From CAVVGB01 sp963747715 (GTDB lineage: Bacteria > Actinomycetota > Thermoleophilia > Gaiellales > Gaiellaceae), in NCBI GenBank assembly GCA_963747715.1, contig CAVVGB010000009.1, positions 372,001-436,000 of the forward strand: DNA of 64,000 nt, given 5' to 3'. The notes below the pieces were generated by a model that was not told the DNA's origin, made no database searches, and was given only the letters and a program-made list of their open reading frames with translations. This document shows, in pieces, positions 43,638 to 53,507 of this stretch. Position 1 is the first letter of the stretch. The number at the start of each line of letters is the position of its first letter. The translations under genes were made by a program, and so were the position numbers.

Positions 43638-45199
43638 ATGCGTCGTCGGGCCGCCTTCCCGGGACGCCTTCAGGTTCGAAACGTGTTCGGCTTCGCAGGA
43701 TTTGCCCTCCTCTCCGTGCTCGGAGGACTGGCTGCGGCGTTCTTTCCGAAGGTCGCTCTTGGGTTGGTCATCGCGTTGTCGGCCGGCCTCTTCTTCGCCT
43801 TCGCGCGCAGAGTGCTCCCCGACCCGACTCGGTCATTCCAGCGACGCGTGGCCAATCGTCGCGACTCGCTGCTACGAGGTGATCAGGTCTCCGATGACGC
43901 GGCTCACGAAGGATTCGATGTTCCGCGGCGCCTCTACTATTGCGGCGTCCTGTTGCTCGGCCTTGTCACCCTAAGGGCGGCTGGGCAGGTCACTTTCTCG
44001 GATCTCTTCTTTCTCGCCAGCTTCCTTCTGGCTTGTGCAGAACTCGTAGTTATGCGTCGGAGAGTGCCCGTGAAGCTGCCTTTCCTGCTCCTGATCGGCG
44101 TGGCCCTGTTTTCGCTCGGCGGCTTCATCTCCACATTCGAGTCCTACGAGGCGTTGAAGTCGATCGCCGTGATCGCCCGCCTCGTCTTCCTCACGGTGTT
44201 CTGGTTCTGGCTCGGGACGGTCGTCCTGCGACGGCAAGGCACATGCATGAGGGCCATCGGTTGCTGGGTCGCGTCGGCGGCGATTTGCGGCGGCGGCGCG
44301 ATCCTGCAGCTGCTCGTTGGCGACGTCATTCCGAACGCCAGCTTCGAAGGAGGTCGAGCCACTGGGTTCACCGCGCATCCGAACGATCTTGGCGCGCTGA
44401 CGGCGATCGCCTTCGTGCCGGCCCTCATGCTGGCCTCCCGACCGCGAATCGCCCGCGCCACGCGAGCGTGGTTCTATGTCCTGCTTCTCCTTGTCGCGGC
44501 AGGGCTGATTCTGTCAGGCTCGGTCGGCGCCCTTATCGCGGCCGCTGGCGCCGTCTTCGTCTGGCTGGTTTTCCAGCGGACATCGATTCACTCGCTGCTG
44601 GCCATCGCCACTCTCGCTGCGTGCGTCGTCGCCCTGGTGGCGCTCCAGTCGATCCGCGGAGCGCCCGATCCACTCGACCGCCTCGAAACCGTGACGAGCA
44701 CGTCACGTGCAGCCGGGCGCTGTGCAGGTCGGCTCGGTCGACGCAGCGCATCGGCACCTACCGGGTTGCGATCGCGAGAATCAAGGAAGACCCCTTCGTC
44801 GGCGTCGGGCTCGACCTGTTCAGCGTGACCCGACCGTTCGGGGTCGAGGCCTACGAGTACGACATCCACAATCTCGTGATCGGGCTCTGGTACAAGACCG
44901 GGCTCGTCGGGCTCGTCGGAATGCTGATCGCCTTGCTCGCGATCGCGCGATCCGGGTGGACCGCGATCTCGGAGTCGATCTCGTACAGCGAGCGGACGGT
45001 CGCCGTCGCTCTCGGCAGCTCGGTCGTTGCCTTCGTCGCCTTTGCGATGACCGCTCCGATCCTCTTCACACGTCTCGGGTGGATCTCAGCAGCACTCGTC
45101 CTCGCCCTTCGCGGCATACAGCAAGAGAGGTCGGCATCCGCGCGGGCCGCCCCCCCTCAAGTCAGCCGGCGACCAGTGGCGGCCCTCATGAGGCAGTGA
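43638..45199 (+). pseudogene. Wzy/O-antigen-ligase-type polymerase, two frame breaks
   Basis: Joins repeat units on the outer face of the membrane. ATG at 43638 has GGAGG just upstream, but it is in the same frame as the flippase end. Many membrane helices (FGFAGFALLSVLGGLAAAFF, VPRRLYYCGVLLLGLVTLRA, FYVLLLLVAAGLILSGSVGA) surround the Wzy_C-type region: ATGFTAHPNDLGALTAIAFV, RIGTYRVAIARIKEDPFVGV and YDIHNLVIGLWYKTGLVGLV. Between LETVTSTS and QRIGTYRV the frame changes twice, near 44706 and 44743, each by one extra base; the short middle piece reads VQPGAVQVGSVD. The second shift is better supported than the first. Confidence 0.75.
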
Positions 45200-45428
45200 C
45201 GTCCCGCCGACCAGTGCCTACCTAGCGCATCCCGGCTCGCCGACACTCCGACAAACTCGCCGGTGTCAATAACCTGGGCGAGGCAATCCGTCAGCCGACG
45301 TTCGGCGCCGCTGGACGGCCCGGGCGTCATTTCCCCGTAGTTCAGTCGATCGCCTCTAGAGTTCATCATCGCCTCTCGGGAGCGCAGGCCCGCAGCTTTG
45401 CGCCGCGAAAGAGGCTCCCTCAAGGAGT

Positions 45429-46439
45429 TCACGCCCCCGCGCTAGTGGGGGCCACCCGAGCCTTGCGAGCATGACGTTCGGCCATCTCATCGTACATCCA
45501 GGCGTACGTCCTCTCGAGCCCGTCCTCCAGGGTGATTTCCGGTTCCCAGCCGAGACGCTGCTTGATGAGCGTATTGTCGCTGTTGCGCCCCCTGACGCCC
45601 TGAGGGGCGTCCAGGTTGTACCGCCGGCGAAGCTTGAGCCCCGCAATCTGTTCGACGATCGAAACGAGCTCGTTGATCGTTACGAGGTGCGCGCTGCCGA
45701 CGTTCAGCGGCTCCGTGACATCGCTTCGCATGAGGATTCTCGTTCCGTAGACGCAGTCATCGACGAACATGAAGCTGCGTGTCTGCTCGCCGTCGCCCCA
45801 GATCTCGATCTCGTGGTGTCCGGAGAGCTTCGCCTCGATGACCTTGCGACAGATAGCCGCGGGGGCCTTCTCCCGACCTCCGTCGTAGGTCCCGTGGGGC
45901 CCGTAGACGTTGTGGTAGCGAGCAACACGGGTTGCGAGGCCGAAGTCCTCGGAAAAATGGCGGCACATTCGCTCGCTGAAGAGCTTCTCCCAACCGTAAC
46001 CGTCCTCCGGAGTGGCGGGATAGGCATCCGCTTCCTTCAAGGGCAGAACGTCCGTCGAGGACTGCTTGTCGGCCGCGTACACACACGCAGAGGAGGCGAA
46101 GAAGTACCGCTCGACCGCATGCTCGCGTGCGGCGACAAGGAGGTGCGTGTTGATGAGCACCGACAGCATGCAACGGGCCTTGTTGGCCTCGATGAAGCCC
46201 ATTCCGCCCATGTCCGCAGCCAGATTGAAGACGTAGCGTGCTCCCTCCAACGCCTCGCGACAGGTACTCAGGTCGCTCAAGTCCAGCACCCGGTTGTCTG
46301 CCTCGCCAGAGGCCTGGAACCACTCGTCGGTGGGTTTCGCATCGACCGCCCGCACTCGAGTACCGCCTTCGCCGAGGAGATCGGCGACGAGATGTCCGCC
46401 GATGAAGCCTCCAGCCCCGCAGACGACGACCTCGTTCAT
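45429..46439 (-). CDS. NAD-dependent epimerase, GDP-mannose 3,5-epimerase-like
   Basis: 336 residues. The Rossmann motif is VVVCGAGGFIGGHLVADLL; the catalytic Tyr-x3-Lys is YGWEKLFSERM. The stretches FNLAADMGGMGFIEANKARC, FFASSACVYAADKQSSTD and RYHNVYGPHGTYDGGREKAP closely follow GDP-mannose 3,5-epimerases. It likely supplies GDP-L-galactose or a related sugar. The ATG overlaps the upstream glycosyltransferase's stop, linking the two. Confidence 0.85.
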   Translation of the reverse strand: MNEVVVCGAGGFIGGHLVADLLGEGGTRVRAVDAKPTDEWFQASGEADNRVLDLSDLSTCREALEGARYVFNLAADMGGMGFIEANKARCMLSVLINTHLLVAAREHAVERYFFASSACVYAADKQSSTDVLPLKEADAYPATPEDGYGWEKLFSERMCRHFSEDFGLATRVARYHNVYGPHGTYDGGREKAPAAICRKVIEAKLSGHHEIEIWGDGEQTRSFMFVDDCVYGTRILMRSDVTEPLNVGSAHLVTINELVSIVEQIAGLKLRRRYNLDAPQGVRGRNSDNTLIKQRLGWEPEITLEDGLERTYAWMYDEMAERHARKARVAPTSAGA

Positions 46440-47770
46440 CCTGTTACCTCGCTTCGCATTTGTTGTCGCATGATTGCCCCGTTCTGTCCCTCAGCCTGCT
46501 CACCAGGAACGAGAATCGACTCGAATCGGTCCCCGATGGTGGCAATGTCGAAGCTCTCTTCGGCGTACCGGCGCGCTCGGCGGGCGAACTCCTCCCGCAG
46601 GCCTTCGTTGGCGAGGAGGCGCGAAGCGGCGTCCACGAGGTCGGCTTCGTTGCCAGGCTCGACGAGGACTCCGCCACCGCTCCTGCGGACGACCTCGGCC
46701 GCGAGGTTGCCGGACGGCACTGCCGCGAGGAGCGCTCGCCCCGCACACAGATAGCTAAGGACCTTCGAGGGTACGGAGAACGCTCCGGCGTCCGCCTCCA
46801 GCAGCGTCAGCAGTATGTCGCCGCTTGCCAACACGTCCGGCAGGACAGCGTACGGCTGGAAGGGAAGCAGGCGAAGGTTGGTCAGGCTCTCCTCGTCGCG
46901 CCGCCGGCGTAGCCAGTCTGCCCCTCGGCCCTCCGAGACGACAACTACCTCGACGTCCTCTTGAGTCGAGAAGCTGCGAGCGAGCTGCACGATGACTCCA
47001 GGATCGTGCTTGAGCCCAAGTGTCCCTGAGTAGAGAATGACCCGCTTGCCGACCAAGCCATGTTCGTGAGCCCACTCGTTGGCCCGGGGCCGGAGCGGAA
47101 GCTCGTCGATCGGCGCCCAGTTCTCGATCACGTAGATCTTGCTCGTCGGGATCTCGAGCTCCTCGAGAGTCGGCAGGAAACCATCGGAGATGACGGCGAT
47201 CGCATCGCTCGCCAGCAAGAGCGAGCGTTCCAGCGCCACGAAGCGATTGCCGATCGCCGCTCCGAGCCGTCCGTAGCGCTGCTCGAGGACTTTCCGAATG
47301 CCGATCCCGAGGATGTCTTGCTGCCAGAAAACAAAACGCGAGCCGAGCCGCTTGGTCTCCGACAGAAGGTGTTTCTGGGCGAATAGAGGCGTGTTCGCCG
47401 AAAGGACGACATCGGGGCGAAATTCGCGGATGAGCCCGCTTGCATTCAGCCCGTATTCGCGCTCCTGGCGAAACCGTGTCCACGGCGAGTACCTCGCAAA
47501 CTCACGCGAGAGAGTGACCCCCTCGATTCGAAGATGCGCTTCATCGGCGTCGTCGACGGCTCCCTTCCCAGTCCGGAAGGAGCCGCAATGCAGATGAAGG
47601 ACGTCCATGTCGCGGCGCGCAAGTTCTCGGCTGAGCTGGACCTGAAACGGGTGCCCTACGTAGTCGTGGACCACGACGCGAAGCCCATCGTGCCGCTGCC
47701 CCGCATCAGGCTTGGACTCCGCACCGACGCGCGTGGAGTCCTCCGTGGAATGGCTCGAGAGGTGATTCAT
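46436..47770 (-). CDS. WbuB-like GT4 glycosyltransferase
   Basis: About 444 residues from the ATG at 47770. The N-terminal half has VVVHDYVGHPFQVQLSREL; the C-terminal half has VILYSGTLGLKHDPGVIVQL and the donor site FSVPSKVLSYLCAGRALLAA, then SGGGVLVEPGNEADLVDAAS. This is the pattern of colanic-acid/fucosaminyl transferases of the WbuB group. Intact frame. Coupled to the epimerase downstream, suggesting it uses the sugar that enzyme makes. Confidence 0.83.
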   Translation of the reverse strand: MNHLSSHSTEDSTRVGAESKPDAGQRHDGLRVVVHDYVGHPFQVQLSRELARRDMDVLHLHCGSFRTGKGAVDDADEAHLRIEGVTLSREFARYSPWTRFRQEREYGLNASGLIREFRPDVVLSANTPLFAQKHLLSETKRLGSRFVFWQQDILGIGIRKVLEQRYGRLGAAIGNRFVALERSLLLASDAIAVISDGFLPTLEELEIPTSKIYVIENWAPIDELPLRPRANEWAHEHGLVGKRVILYSGTLGLKHDPGVIVQLARSFSTQEDVEVVVVSEGRGADWLRRRRDEESLTNLRLLPFQPYAVLPDVLASGDILLTLLEADAGAFSVPSKVLSYLCAGRALLAAVPSGNLAAEVVRRSGGGVLVEPGNEADLVDAASRLLANEGLREEFARRARRYAEESFDIATIGDRFESILVPGEQAEGQNGAIMRQQMRSEVTG

Positions 47771-47855
47771 CGCCGCAGGTGTCAGTCGTGCCAGCATTAC
47801 CCGGACCCGGCCGGGGCCTCGAGTCTCGATTTTATTCGTCTGCTACTAGCCTTTC

Positions 47856-47880
47856 AACAGCCATACGGGTGATGGCTGTT
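47856..47880. promoter_or_regulatory. Perfect 9-bp inverted repeat upstream of the Wzz/BY-kinase gene
   Basis: AACAGCCAT, seven bases, ATGGCTGTT, in the gap between the divergent glycosyltransferase and the chain-length regulator. It could be an operator for both or a leader hairpin. Confidence 0.45.
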
Positions 47881-48003
47881 CTGGCCGTCCGCCGGAGCAC
47901 ACAGCCGCCGGCGGCTGCCCTGGGATGCTTTACATCCGGTGGCAAGGGGCTATTCTTTCAGCACGGGTTTTTCGGGCCAGCGAGCTCGTGAACTTGCGGC
48001 CCA

Positions 48004-49584
48004 GTGGCGAGCGAGAACCGACATGTCAGCCCCACGGATGGGGCGATCGTCCCCAGCCTCCTGGATTACCTCAAGGTCGTGGGCCGATGGAAGCTCGTCT
48101 TCCTGCTGATCGTCCTTCTCGTCCCGGCAACGGCCATTACCGTCTCGCTGAGCGAGACACCCACGTATCGGGCGTCCGCGGATGTGCTTCTCGACCTCGC
48201 CCCCTCCAGCGGGGTGTTCATCGATCCACAGCGCGTTGCGCAGACACAAGCTCAGCTCGCTCGGGTACCCGACGTCGTTGACGCGGTGCTCGAGGAGGTT
48301 CCAAGCGCCGATCTCGACAGGAAGGAGTTCCTGGAGTCCTCGTCGGTCTCCACCACTCTCGGCAGCGACGTACTGACGTTCTCGGTAGAGAACTCGGATC
48401 CGCAGCTCGCCATGGAGCTTGCGAGCGCATACGCGAACGCGTTCACCGAGTACCGGGAGGGCCTCGACACGACGCGCGCGCCATCGGCGGAGGTCGTCCG
48501 TACCGCCGACGAGGCGCCCAAGGTCGGCCCCCGCACGGTGCGGAACGGCTTGATCGCCTTCTGCCTCGGTCTCGTTCTTGCGCTCATCGTCGTCTTCCTA
48601 GCGGACGCTCTCGACACGAGAGTCAGGTCGGTCGACGCGATTCGCGAGGCTCTCGGTCTGCGTCTTCTCGGACGTTTGGCCGCGCCCCCGTCCCACCTTC
48701 GAAAACGCAACGACCTAGTCATGCTCGCCGACCCGACGAGCCGCGAGGCGGAGCAGTTCCGCGCCCTCCGGTGGACCTTGGACCTCGCCAACGCCGAGCA
48801 CGGTGCCCGAACGATCATGATCACGAGCGCCGTGGACGCGGAGGGAAAGTCGACGACTGTCGCAAATCTCGCCGTCGCCCTTGCCCGCGCCGGGCGCCGG
48901 GTAGTCCTCATCGACGCAGATCTCAGTCATCCGCACCTCCACCAGTTCTTCAATCTCGACCAGGGGCCGGGGCTGACGGACGTCGAGCTGGCGGAAACGT
49001 GGCTCGTGTCGGCGCTGCGACCGATTGGCCTGACAGAGGATTTCTCCGGAGCCGATGACCCAAGCAAGCGGATGGAGCACACCGGCAGTCTCGAGGTGTT
49101 GCCGGCCGGTTCCGCGCTAGAGGATCCCGACGAGCTCGGCTTCGATAGCGCCATGGGCCAGATCATCCAGCGCGTGCGGGATCGCGCCGACATCGTGCTC
49201 GTCGACGCCCCCCCGCTCCTGAAAAGCAATGCGATCGCGCTGAGCGCCCACGTCGAGGCGGTCGTCGTCGTCGTGCGCCTGAAGGCGCTGAGGACGTCGG
49301 CGCTCCAGGACCTAGGTTGGATGCTCGAAGCCTCGTCCGCCAGGAAGCTCGGTTTCGTTGTCACCGGGGCCGACAAGAGTGAAGGCTACGGTCAGCGTCA
49401 GAGATCCGTCGCCTCGCAGCAGCGGCCGGAGCCGAGTCCCCGGCCGACACTCACCGTTCCTCCTTCCGCCGCCGACGGCGATGCAGAGGCGGCCGCTCAG
49501 GCACGCTCGAAGTCCGCACAGCGCCCACAGGCGGCGCAGCCCGCCGCGCCCGAAGAGGCGCAGGACGCCCTCGAGGACGCGTAG
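48004..49584 (+). CDS. Wzz chain-length regulator fused to BY-kinase
   Basis: 526 residues from a GTG. Two membrane helices (about residues 30-48 and 181-203) flank an outside Wzz domain. The inside part is a bacterial tyrosine kinase: Walker A ITSAVDAEGKSTTVANLAVA (about 273-292), Walker A' VVLIDADLSHPHLHQ and Walker B DIVLVDAPPLL. The usual Tyr-rich C-terminal cluster is absent; the long Ala/Pro/Gln tail has one Tyr (SEGYGQRQ). It controls polymer length and export, but autophosphorylation must differ from the E. coli Wzc model. Confidence 0.88.
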   Translation: MASENRHVSPTDGAIVPSLLDYLKVVGRWKLVFLLIVLLVPATAITVSLSETPTYRASADVLLDLAPSSGVFIDPQRVAQTQAQLARVPDVVDAVLEEVPSADLDRKEFLESSSVSTTLGSDVLTFSVENSDPQLAMELASAYANAFTEYREGLDTTRAPSAEVVRTADEAPKVGPRTVRNGLIAFCLGLVLALIVVFLADALDTRVRSVDAIREALGLRLLGRLAAPPSHLRKRNDLVMLADPTSREAEQFRALRWTLDLANAEHGARTIMITSAVDAEGKSTTVANLAVALARAGRRVVLIDADLSHPHLHQFFNLDQGPGLTDVELAETWLVSALRPIGLTEDFSGADDPSKRMEHTGSLEVLPAGSALEDPDELGFDSAMGQIIQRVRDRADIVLVDAPPLLKSNAIALSAHVEAVVVVVRLKALRTSALQDLGWMLEASSARKLGFVVTGADKSEGYGQRQRSVASQQRPEPSPRPTLTVPPSAADGDAEAAAQARSKSAQRPQAAQPAAPEEAQDALEDA

Positions 49585-49604
49585 GCGACACTCGCTCGCG
49601 GGCA

Positions 49605-50828
49605 TCAGGCCTCCGCGAGATACTCCTCCGCGGCACTCATCACCTCTTCAGCGAGCGCCAGACTCGACGTAGCCGCAGGCGAGGGGGCGTTCCGCAGGTG
49701 CAGGACTCTGTCGGCGCGGTCGAACCAAAAGTCATCGAGGAGCCGCCCGTCGCTCGAAAGCGCCTGGGCCCGGACCCCTGCGTGCGTCCCGGCCAAGTGC
49801 TCCGCGCGCATCGAAGGCACGAGGCATTGAAGGGCTCGGACAAACGACTGCTTTGAGAGGTCGCCGCGCACCTCGCTCAGTCCCGCCCGCCAGTAGCGCC
49901 GCGCGAGGGTGCGGAACCCTGAGTACGACAGCGTCTCCCACAGATCACGCGGATTGACGTCCCGCCCGCGATAGCCCTCCCGTGCCAACGCGAGCACGGC
50001 GTTCGGCCCCGTCCAGATCTCACCGGAGATCTGCTTGGTGAAGTGGACCCCGAGGAACGGGAAGGACGGGTCGGGCACGGGGTAGACGAGTCCGCGCACG
50101 AGCCGCGAGGCCGCTGCGGAGAGAGCGTGGTACCTCCCTCGGAAGGGCACTATCCGCGGTGAGGCCGGACCGCCGGTCATCCGCGCCAGCCGGTCCGAGT
50201 GCAGCCCGGCGCACGTGATCACGACCCGCGCCTCCACGGTGCCGGCAGTCGTCGCGAGACGAACTGCCCGGTCGCCCGACCGGCTCATGCCGTGCACGGC
50301 CGCCCGCAACCGGATCGCTCCGCCGCGCCCGACGATCTCCGCGGCAAGCGCGCGGGCGACCCGCCGGAAGTCGACGATCCCGGTACCGGGCGAGTGAAGC
50401 GCGCGGATCCCCTTCACGGCCGGCTCGACCTCCCTGAGAGCATCCTCGTCGAGAAGGGTGAGTCCTTCGACGCCGTTTGCGCGGGCCCGGGCGTGGATGT
50501 CGTCGAGCCGCGCGAGGTCGCGCTCGTCCGTCGCGACCACGACCTTGCCACAGCGTTCGGTGGCGATTCCGTGCTCCTCGCAGTAGGCGTATAGTGCTCG
50601 GCTTCCCTGCACGCAGAGTCGCGCTTTGAGAGAGCCTGGGGCGTAGTAGATCCCCGAGTGGACAACGCCGCTGTTATGTCCCGTCTGGTGCGCGGCGATC
50701 CGGTCTTCTTTCTCGAGAACGAGGACGCGGAGGCCCCCATAGCGGAGCAACGCCTCGCGGGCGACCGCAAGCCCGAGAATCCCCGCGCCGACGACGACGA
50801 GGTCCGCTGACGTGTCTCCCGAGCTCAT
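49605..50828 (-). CDS. lhgO: L-2-hydroxyglutarate oxidase family FAD enzyme
   Basis: 407 residues. The FAD dinucleotide fold is DLVVVGAGILGLAVAREALL; the segment HQTGHNSGVVHSGIYYAPGS is the LhgO signature. Further DAO-family motifs follow (PGTGIVDFRRVARALAAEIV, GVHFTKQISGEIWTGPNAVL). It oxidises L-2-hydroxyglutarate to 2-oxoglutarate, returning a metabolic side product. It has no obvious link to the polysaccharide genes around it. Confidence 0.9.
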   Translation of the reverse strand: MSSGDTSADLVVVGAGILGLAVAREALLRYGGLRVLVLEKEDRIAAHQTGHNSGVVHSGIYYAPGSLKARLCVQGSRALYAYCEEHGIATERCGKVVVATDERDLARLDDIHARARANGVEGLTLLDEDALREVEPAVKGIRALHSPGTGIVDFRRVARALAAEIVGRGGAIRLRAAVHGMSRSGDRAVRLATTAGTVEARVVITCAGLHSDRLARMTGGPASPRIVPFRGRYHALSAAASRLVRGLVYPVPDPSFPFLGVHFTKQISGEIWTGPNAVLALAREGYRGRDVNPRDLWETLSYSGFRTLARRYWRAGLSEVRGDLSKQSFVRALQCLVPSMRAEHLAGTHAGVRAQALSSDGRLLDDFWFDRADRVLHLRNAPSPAATSSLALAEEVMSAAEEYLAEA

Positions 50829-50888
50829 GCACGGACCACCGCGGGGATCATGGCCGGCTTCGTGTGCGGGGTGCGGGATCTGGCTCTC

Positions 50889-53507
50889 CTAGCCTCCTCG
50901 CTGCCTGATCACGGAGGTCGCCCCCGAGGTTGCCGAGCTGGAGCCGACGGAGTTTGTCGCGGTGACGGTCACGCGAATAGTGCGGCCTGCGTCGGCGCCG
51001 GTCAGCAGATACTTGCTGGCGGTTGCGTTGGTGATCGCTACGCAGCCGCCACCCGAGATGTCGCAGCGCCGCCACTGGTAGGTAAAGGACCTGGGGGTCG
51101 ACCCCGTCCAGCTTCCGTTTGACGTCTTCAGGGTCTTGCCGACCATGGTCGGCCCGCTGATGGAGGGCGGACTGGTGTTGGTGGGCGGGGCGAGGTAGGT
51201 GGCGCTGTAGGTCGTCGCGGAGCTCGCGGTGATGACGTGCGTCTGGGCCCCGCCGTCCGACCAGGAGGCGAAGGCGTAGTTGCTCCCGTTCAGCGTCTGC
51301 GGCGAGGGCGCCGAGAGCGTGTTGCTCGAGCCGGCGATGACCGTGCGCGTGAACGGTGTCGCCGCGCTGCCGCCGTTGAGGACGAGCTGAAGTCCTGAGG
51401 GACTCGTTGTGAAGGTCAGGTTGACCGTCTGGGGCTGCAGCGTGACGCTCGCGGTGCTCGTGAGACCGCCGGAGTCGGTGGCGGTCAAGACCAGCTCGAG
51501 ATGGGAGGGGTACTCGTGGTCGGGCGCCGTGAACGACCCGCTCGACACACCCACGAAGTCTTGAAGCGGGTGGGTGTGACAGTTCGAGGGGCAGTGATGG
51601 AGGATCAGCGACCACGAGAGCGCCGAGGCGGGCAGGCTCCCGTCCTGCGTGTCGGTGCCCGAGCCCGAAAACGCGATCACGTCTCCGACCTTCCACGTGA
51701 GGCTGCCCGGCGGAGAGCCGATCGTCGCGGTCGGCGGAGTGTTCCCGACGGTGATGACGATCGGGTCGCTGATGCTGGCGACGCCGGCGCTGTCCGTGAC
51801 CCTGAGCCGTGCGCTATAGCTCCCGCTCGCCGTATACGTGTACGTGGGCTGCTGAGCCGTCGAATCGTCGAAGAGACCGTCGCCGTCGAGATCCCAGGCG
51901 TTCGTGATCGGGTCGCCCTCGGGATCGCTCGAGCCGCTTCCGTCGAAGGAGACGGTCAGCGGCGCCGCTCCGCTGGTCGGGCTCGCGGTCGCGACGGCGA
52001 CCGGCGGCTGGTTGGCGCTCACGAACCGAATGCGACGGATCGTGCCGCCGTCGAAATCGGCGTAGAAGAGCTCGCCGGCCGGCGAGATCTGCACATCGAC
52101 CGGGTTGGCGGCCGGTGCGACGAAGGTCTCCAAGAGGCCGGGCGCAGGAATCCCGTTGGCGTCCTTCTTCATCGCCCAGATGCAGTCTCGCGAGTAATCG
52201 GCGAAGAAGAGTGCGCCGTCGTAGGCGGCCGGGTAGGGCCCACCCTCGTAGAAGCCGAAGGCGATCCCGGCCAACGAGGAGCTCCCCGTGGGGCACGACT
52301 CGCCCGAAACCACCTTGTTGTTGTGGTGGTAGGCGAAGTGCGGGCCGGTCACCGCGCCCGGCTCACCGTAGAGGTTCTCGCAGATGTTGAGGTTGGCGCC
52401 GTCGTAGCCCGACTGGCGCGGCTGACCCTCGTAACAGGGCCAGCCGAAGTTCTCGACGTCATCGAGCCCGGCACCGAGCGGATCCATCACGCGGTTGATC
52501 TCCTCCCAGGTGCTCCAGCCGACGTCGCCGGCCCAGACCTCGTTCGTGCCCGGGCGCACGTTGATCCGGAAGGGGTTTCGCAGACCGTAGGCGATGATCC
52601 GGCGTGCGTTCGCATCCGTGCTCAACGCGAGCGGATTGTCGGGGAGACCCGCACCCGTCGCCGGGTTGACGCGCAGGATCGCCCCATCCAGGGAAACGGG
52701 GTCGCCGCTCGTGCGCAGATCCTGGCTTCGCAGCGCGCCGCCTTCGGCGGTCGGTGGGCTCAGCACCGAGCCGGGCCCTCCAGGCGGATCACCGCACGGG
52801 TTGAGCGGGTTCCCGTCCTGGCCCCAGTCGGCGAAGTTGAAGCTCGCTCCGTCGCCGCCGCTCACGTACAGGGCCCCGTCCGCCCCGAACGCCAGCGAGC
52901 CGGTCGAGTGGCTCGGGTACTGCTGGCACCAATCCTCGATCAGCACCTGCTCGCTCCCGGCCATCACGTTCCCCGACGCCTGGAGGCGGGAGAGACGGCC
53001 GCTCACGACGCAGCCGTCAGCAGTCGGCCCGGGCGGCGTGGGGCACGGATCGGAGAGCACGCCAGGCGTGCCCCAGCGCGGCGCGGGGGCAGGGCTTCCG
53101 AGCTCGTGGTCATACGTGTAGAGCACGTAAACGTACGGCTGCGCGGGGAAGGCGGGGTCGAGCGCGAGCCCGAGCAGGCCGCGATCCCAGAAGTTGTAGA
53201 CATTCGTGCTCAGGTCGGCGAAGAGCGTCGGTGTCGTGTCGGCGAGGTCGTCGAAAACCTTGATCCGCCCGTTCTTCTCCGCCACGAAGATCCGGCCGTC
53301 GGGCGAGAAGCGCAGAGCCGTCGGGTGGTCGAGCCCGCTGAACGCGACCGATTCCTGGAACCCGGGCGGGAGCGCGGCGCCCGCGCTCTGGGACTGGCCG
53401 AAGGCCAGGAGGAGCAAGGTCGCAAGCGCAAGACCGCCTGCAAAACCGTGAACGGAACGAAGGCGCGCGCGGAGCGAGCGCACCTGACGGAGAACGCGGG
53501 TTGCCAC
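50889..53507 (-). CDS. Secreted PQQ-dependent sugar-dehydrogenase-like beta propeller with PKD and Ig-type repeats
   Basis: 872 residues from a GTG with GGAGGGA upstream. A signal segment (GGLALATLLLLAFGQSQSAG) precedes a six-bladed propeller of the glucose/sorbosone dehydrogenase type (FSGLDHPTALRFSPDGRIFV, WDRGLLGLALDPAFPAQPYV, YGLRNPFRINVRPGTNEVWA). A PKD domain follows (ATASPTSGAAPLTVSFDGSG), then a second PKD-like region and a C-terminal Ig-like repeat (TYQWRRCDISGGGCVAITNA). It probably acts on or binds extracellular sugars; PQQ dependence is inferred from family. Confidence 0.85.
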   Translation of the reverse strand: MATRVLRQVRSLRARLRSVHGFAGGLALATLLLLAFGQSQSAGAALPPGFQESVAFSGLDHPTALRFSPDGRIFVAEKNGRIKVFDDLADTTPTLFADLSTNVYNFWDRGLLGLALDPAFPAQPYVYVLYTYDHELGSPAPAPRWGTPGVLSDPCPTPPGPTADGCVVSGRLSRLQASGNVMAGSEQVLIEDWCQQYPSHSTGSLAFGADGALYVSGGDGASFNFADWGQDGNPLNPCGDPPGGPGSVLSPPTAEGGALRSQDLRTSGDPVSLDGAILRVNPATGAGLPDNPLALSTDANARRIIAYGLRNPFRINVRPGTNEVWAGDVGWSTWEEINRVMDPLGAGLDDVENFGWPCYEGQPRQSGYDGANLNICENLYGEPGAVTGPHFAYHHNNKVVSGESCPTGSSSLAGIAFGFYEGGPYPAAYDGALFFADYSRDCIWAMKKDANGIPAPGLLETFVAPAANPVDVQISPAGELFYADFDGGTIRRIRFVSANQPPVAVATASPTSGAAPLTVSFDGSGSSDPEGDPITNAWDLDGDGLFDDSTAQQPTYTYTASGSYSARLRVTDSAGVASISDPIVITVGNTPPTATIGSPPGSLTWKVGDVIAFSGSGTDTQDGSLPASALSWSLILHHCPSNCHTHPLQDFVGVSSGSFTAPDHEYPSHLELVLTATDSGGLTSTASVTLQPQTVNLTFTTSPSGLQLVLNGGSAATPFTRTVIAGSSNTLSAPSPQTLNGSNYAFASWSDGGAQTHVITASSATTYSATYLAPPTNTSPPSISGPTMVGKTLKTSNGSWTGSTPRSFTYQWRRCDISGGGCVAITNATASKYLLTGADAGRTIRVTVTATNSVGSSSATSGATSVIRQRGG

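Noticed and set aside
34451..45199. Programmed +1 frameshifting as an established mechanism here
   Set aside because: The sites share no slippery sequence or in-frame stop like that of prfB. It is kept as one hypothesis in the findings, not as a feature.
45200..45428. Small minus-strand frame upstream of the epimerase 3' end
   Set aside because: No coding character, no ribosome site and no recognisable motif.
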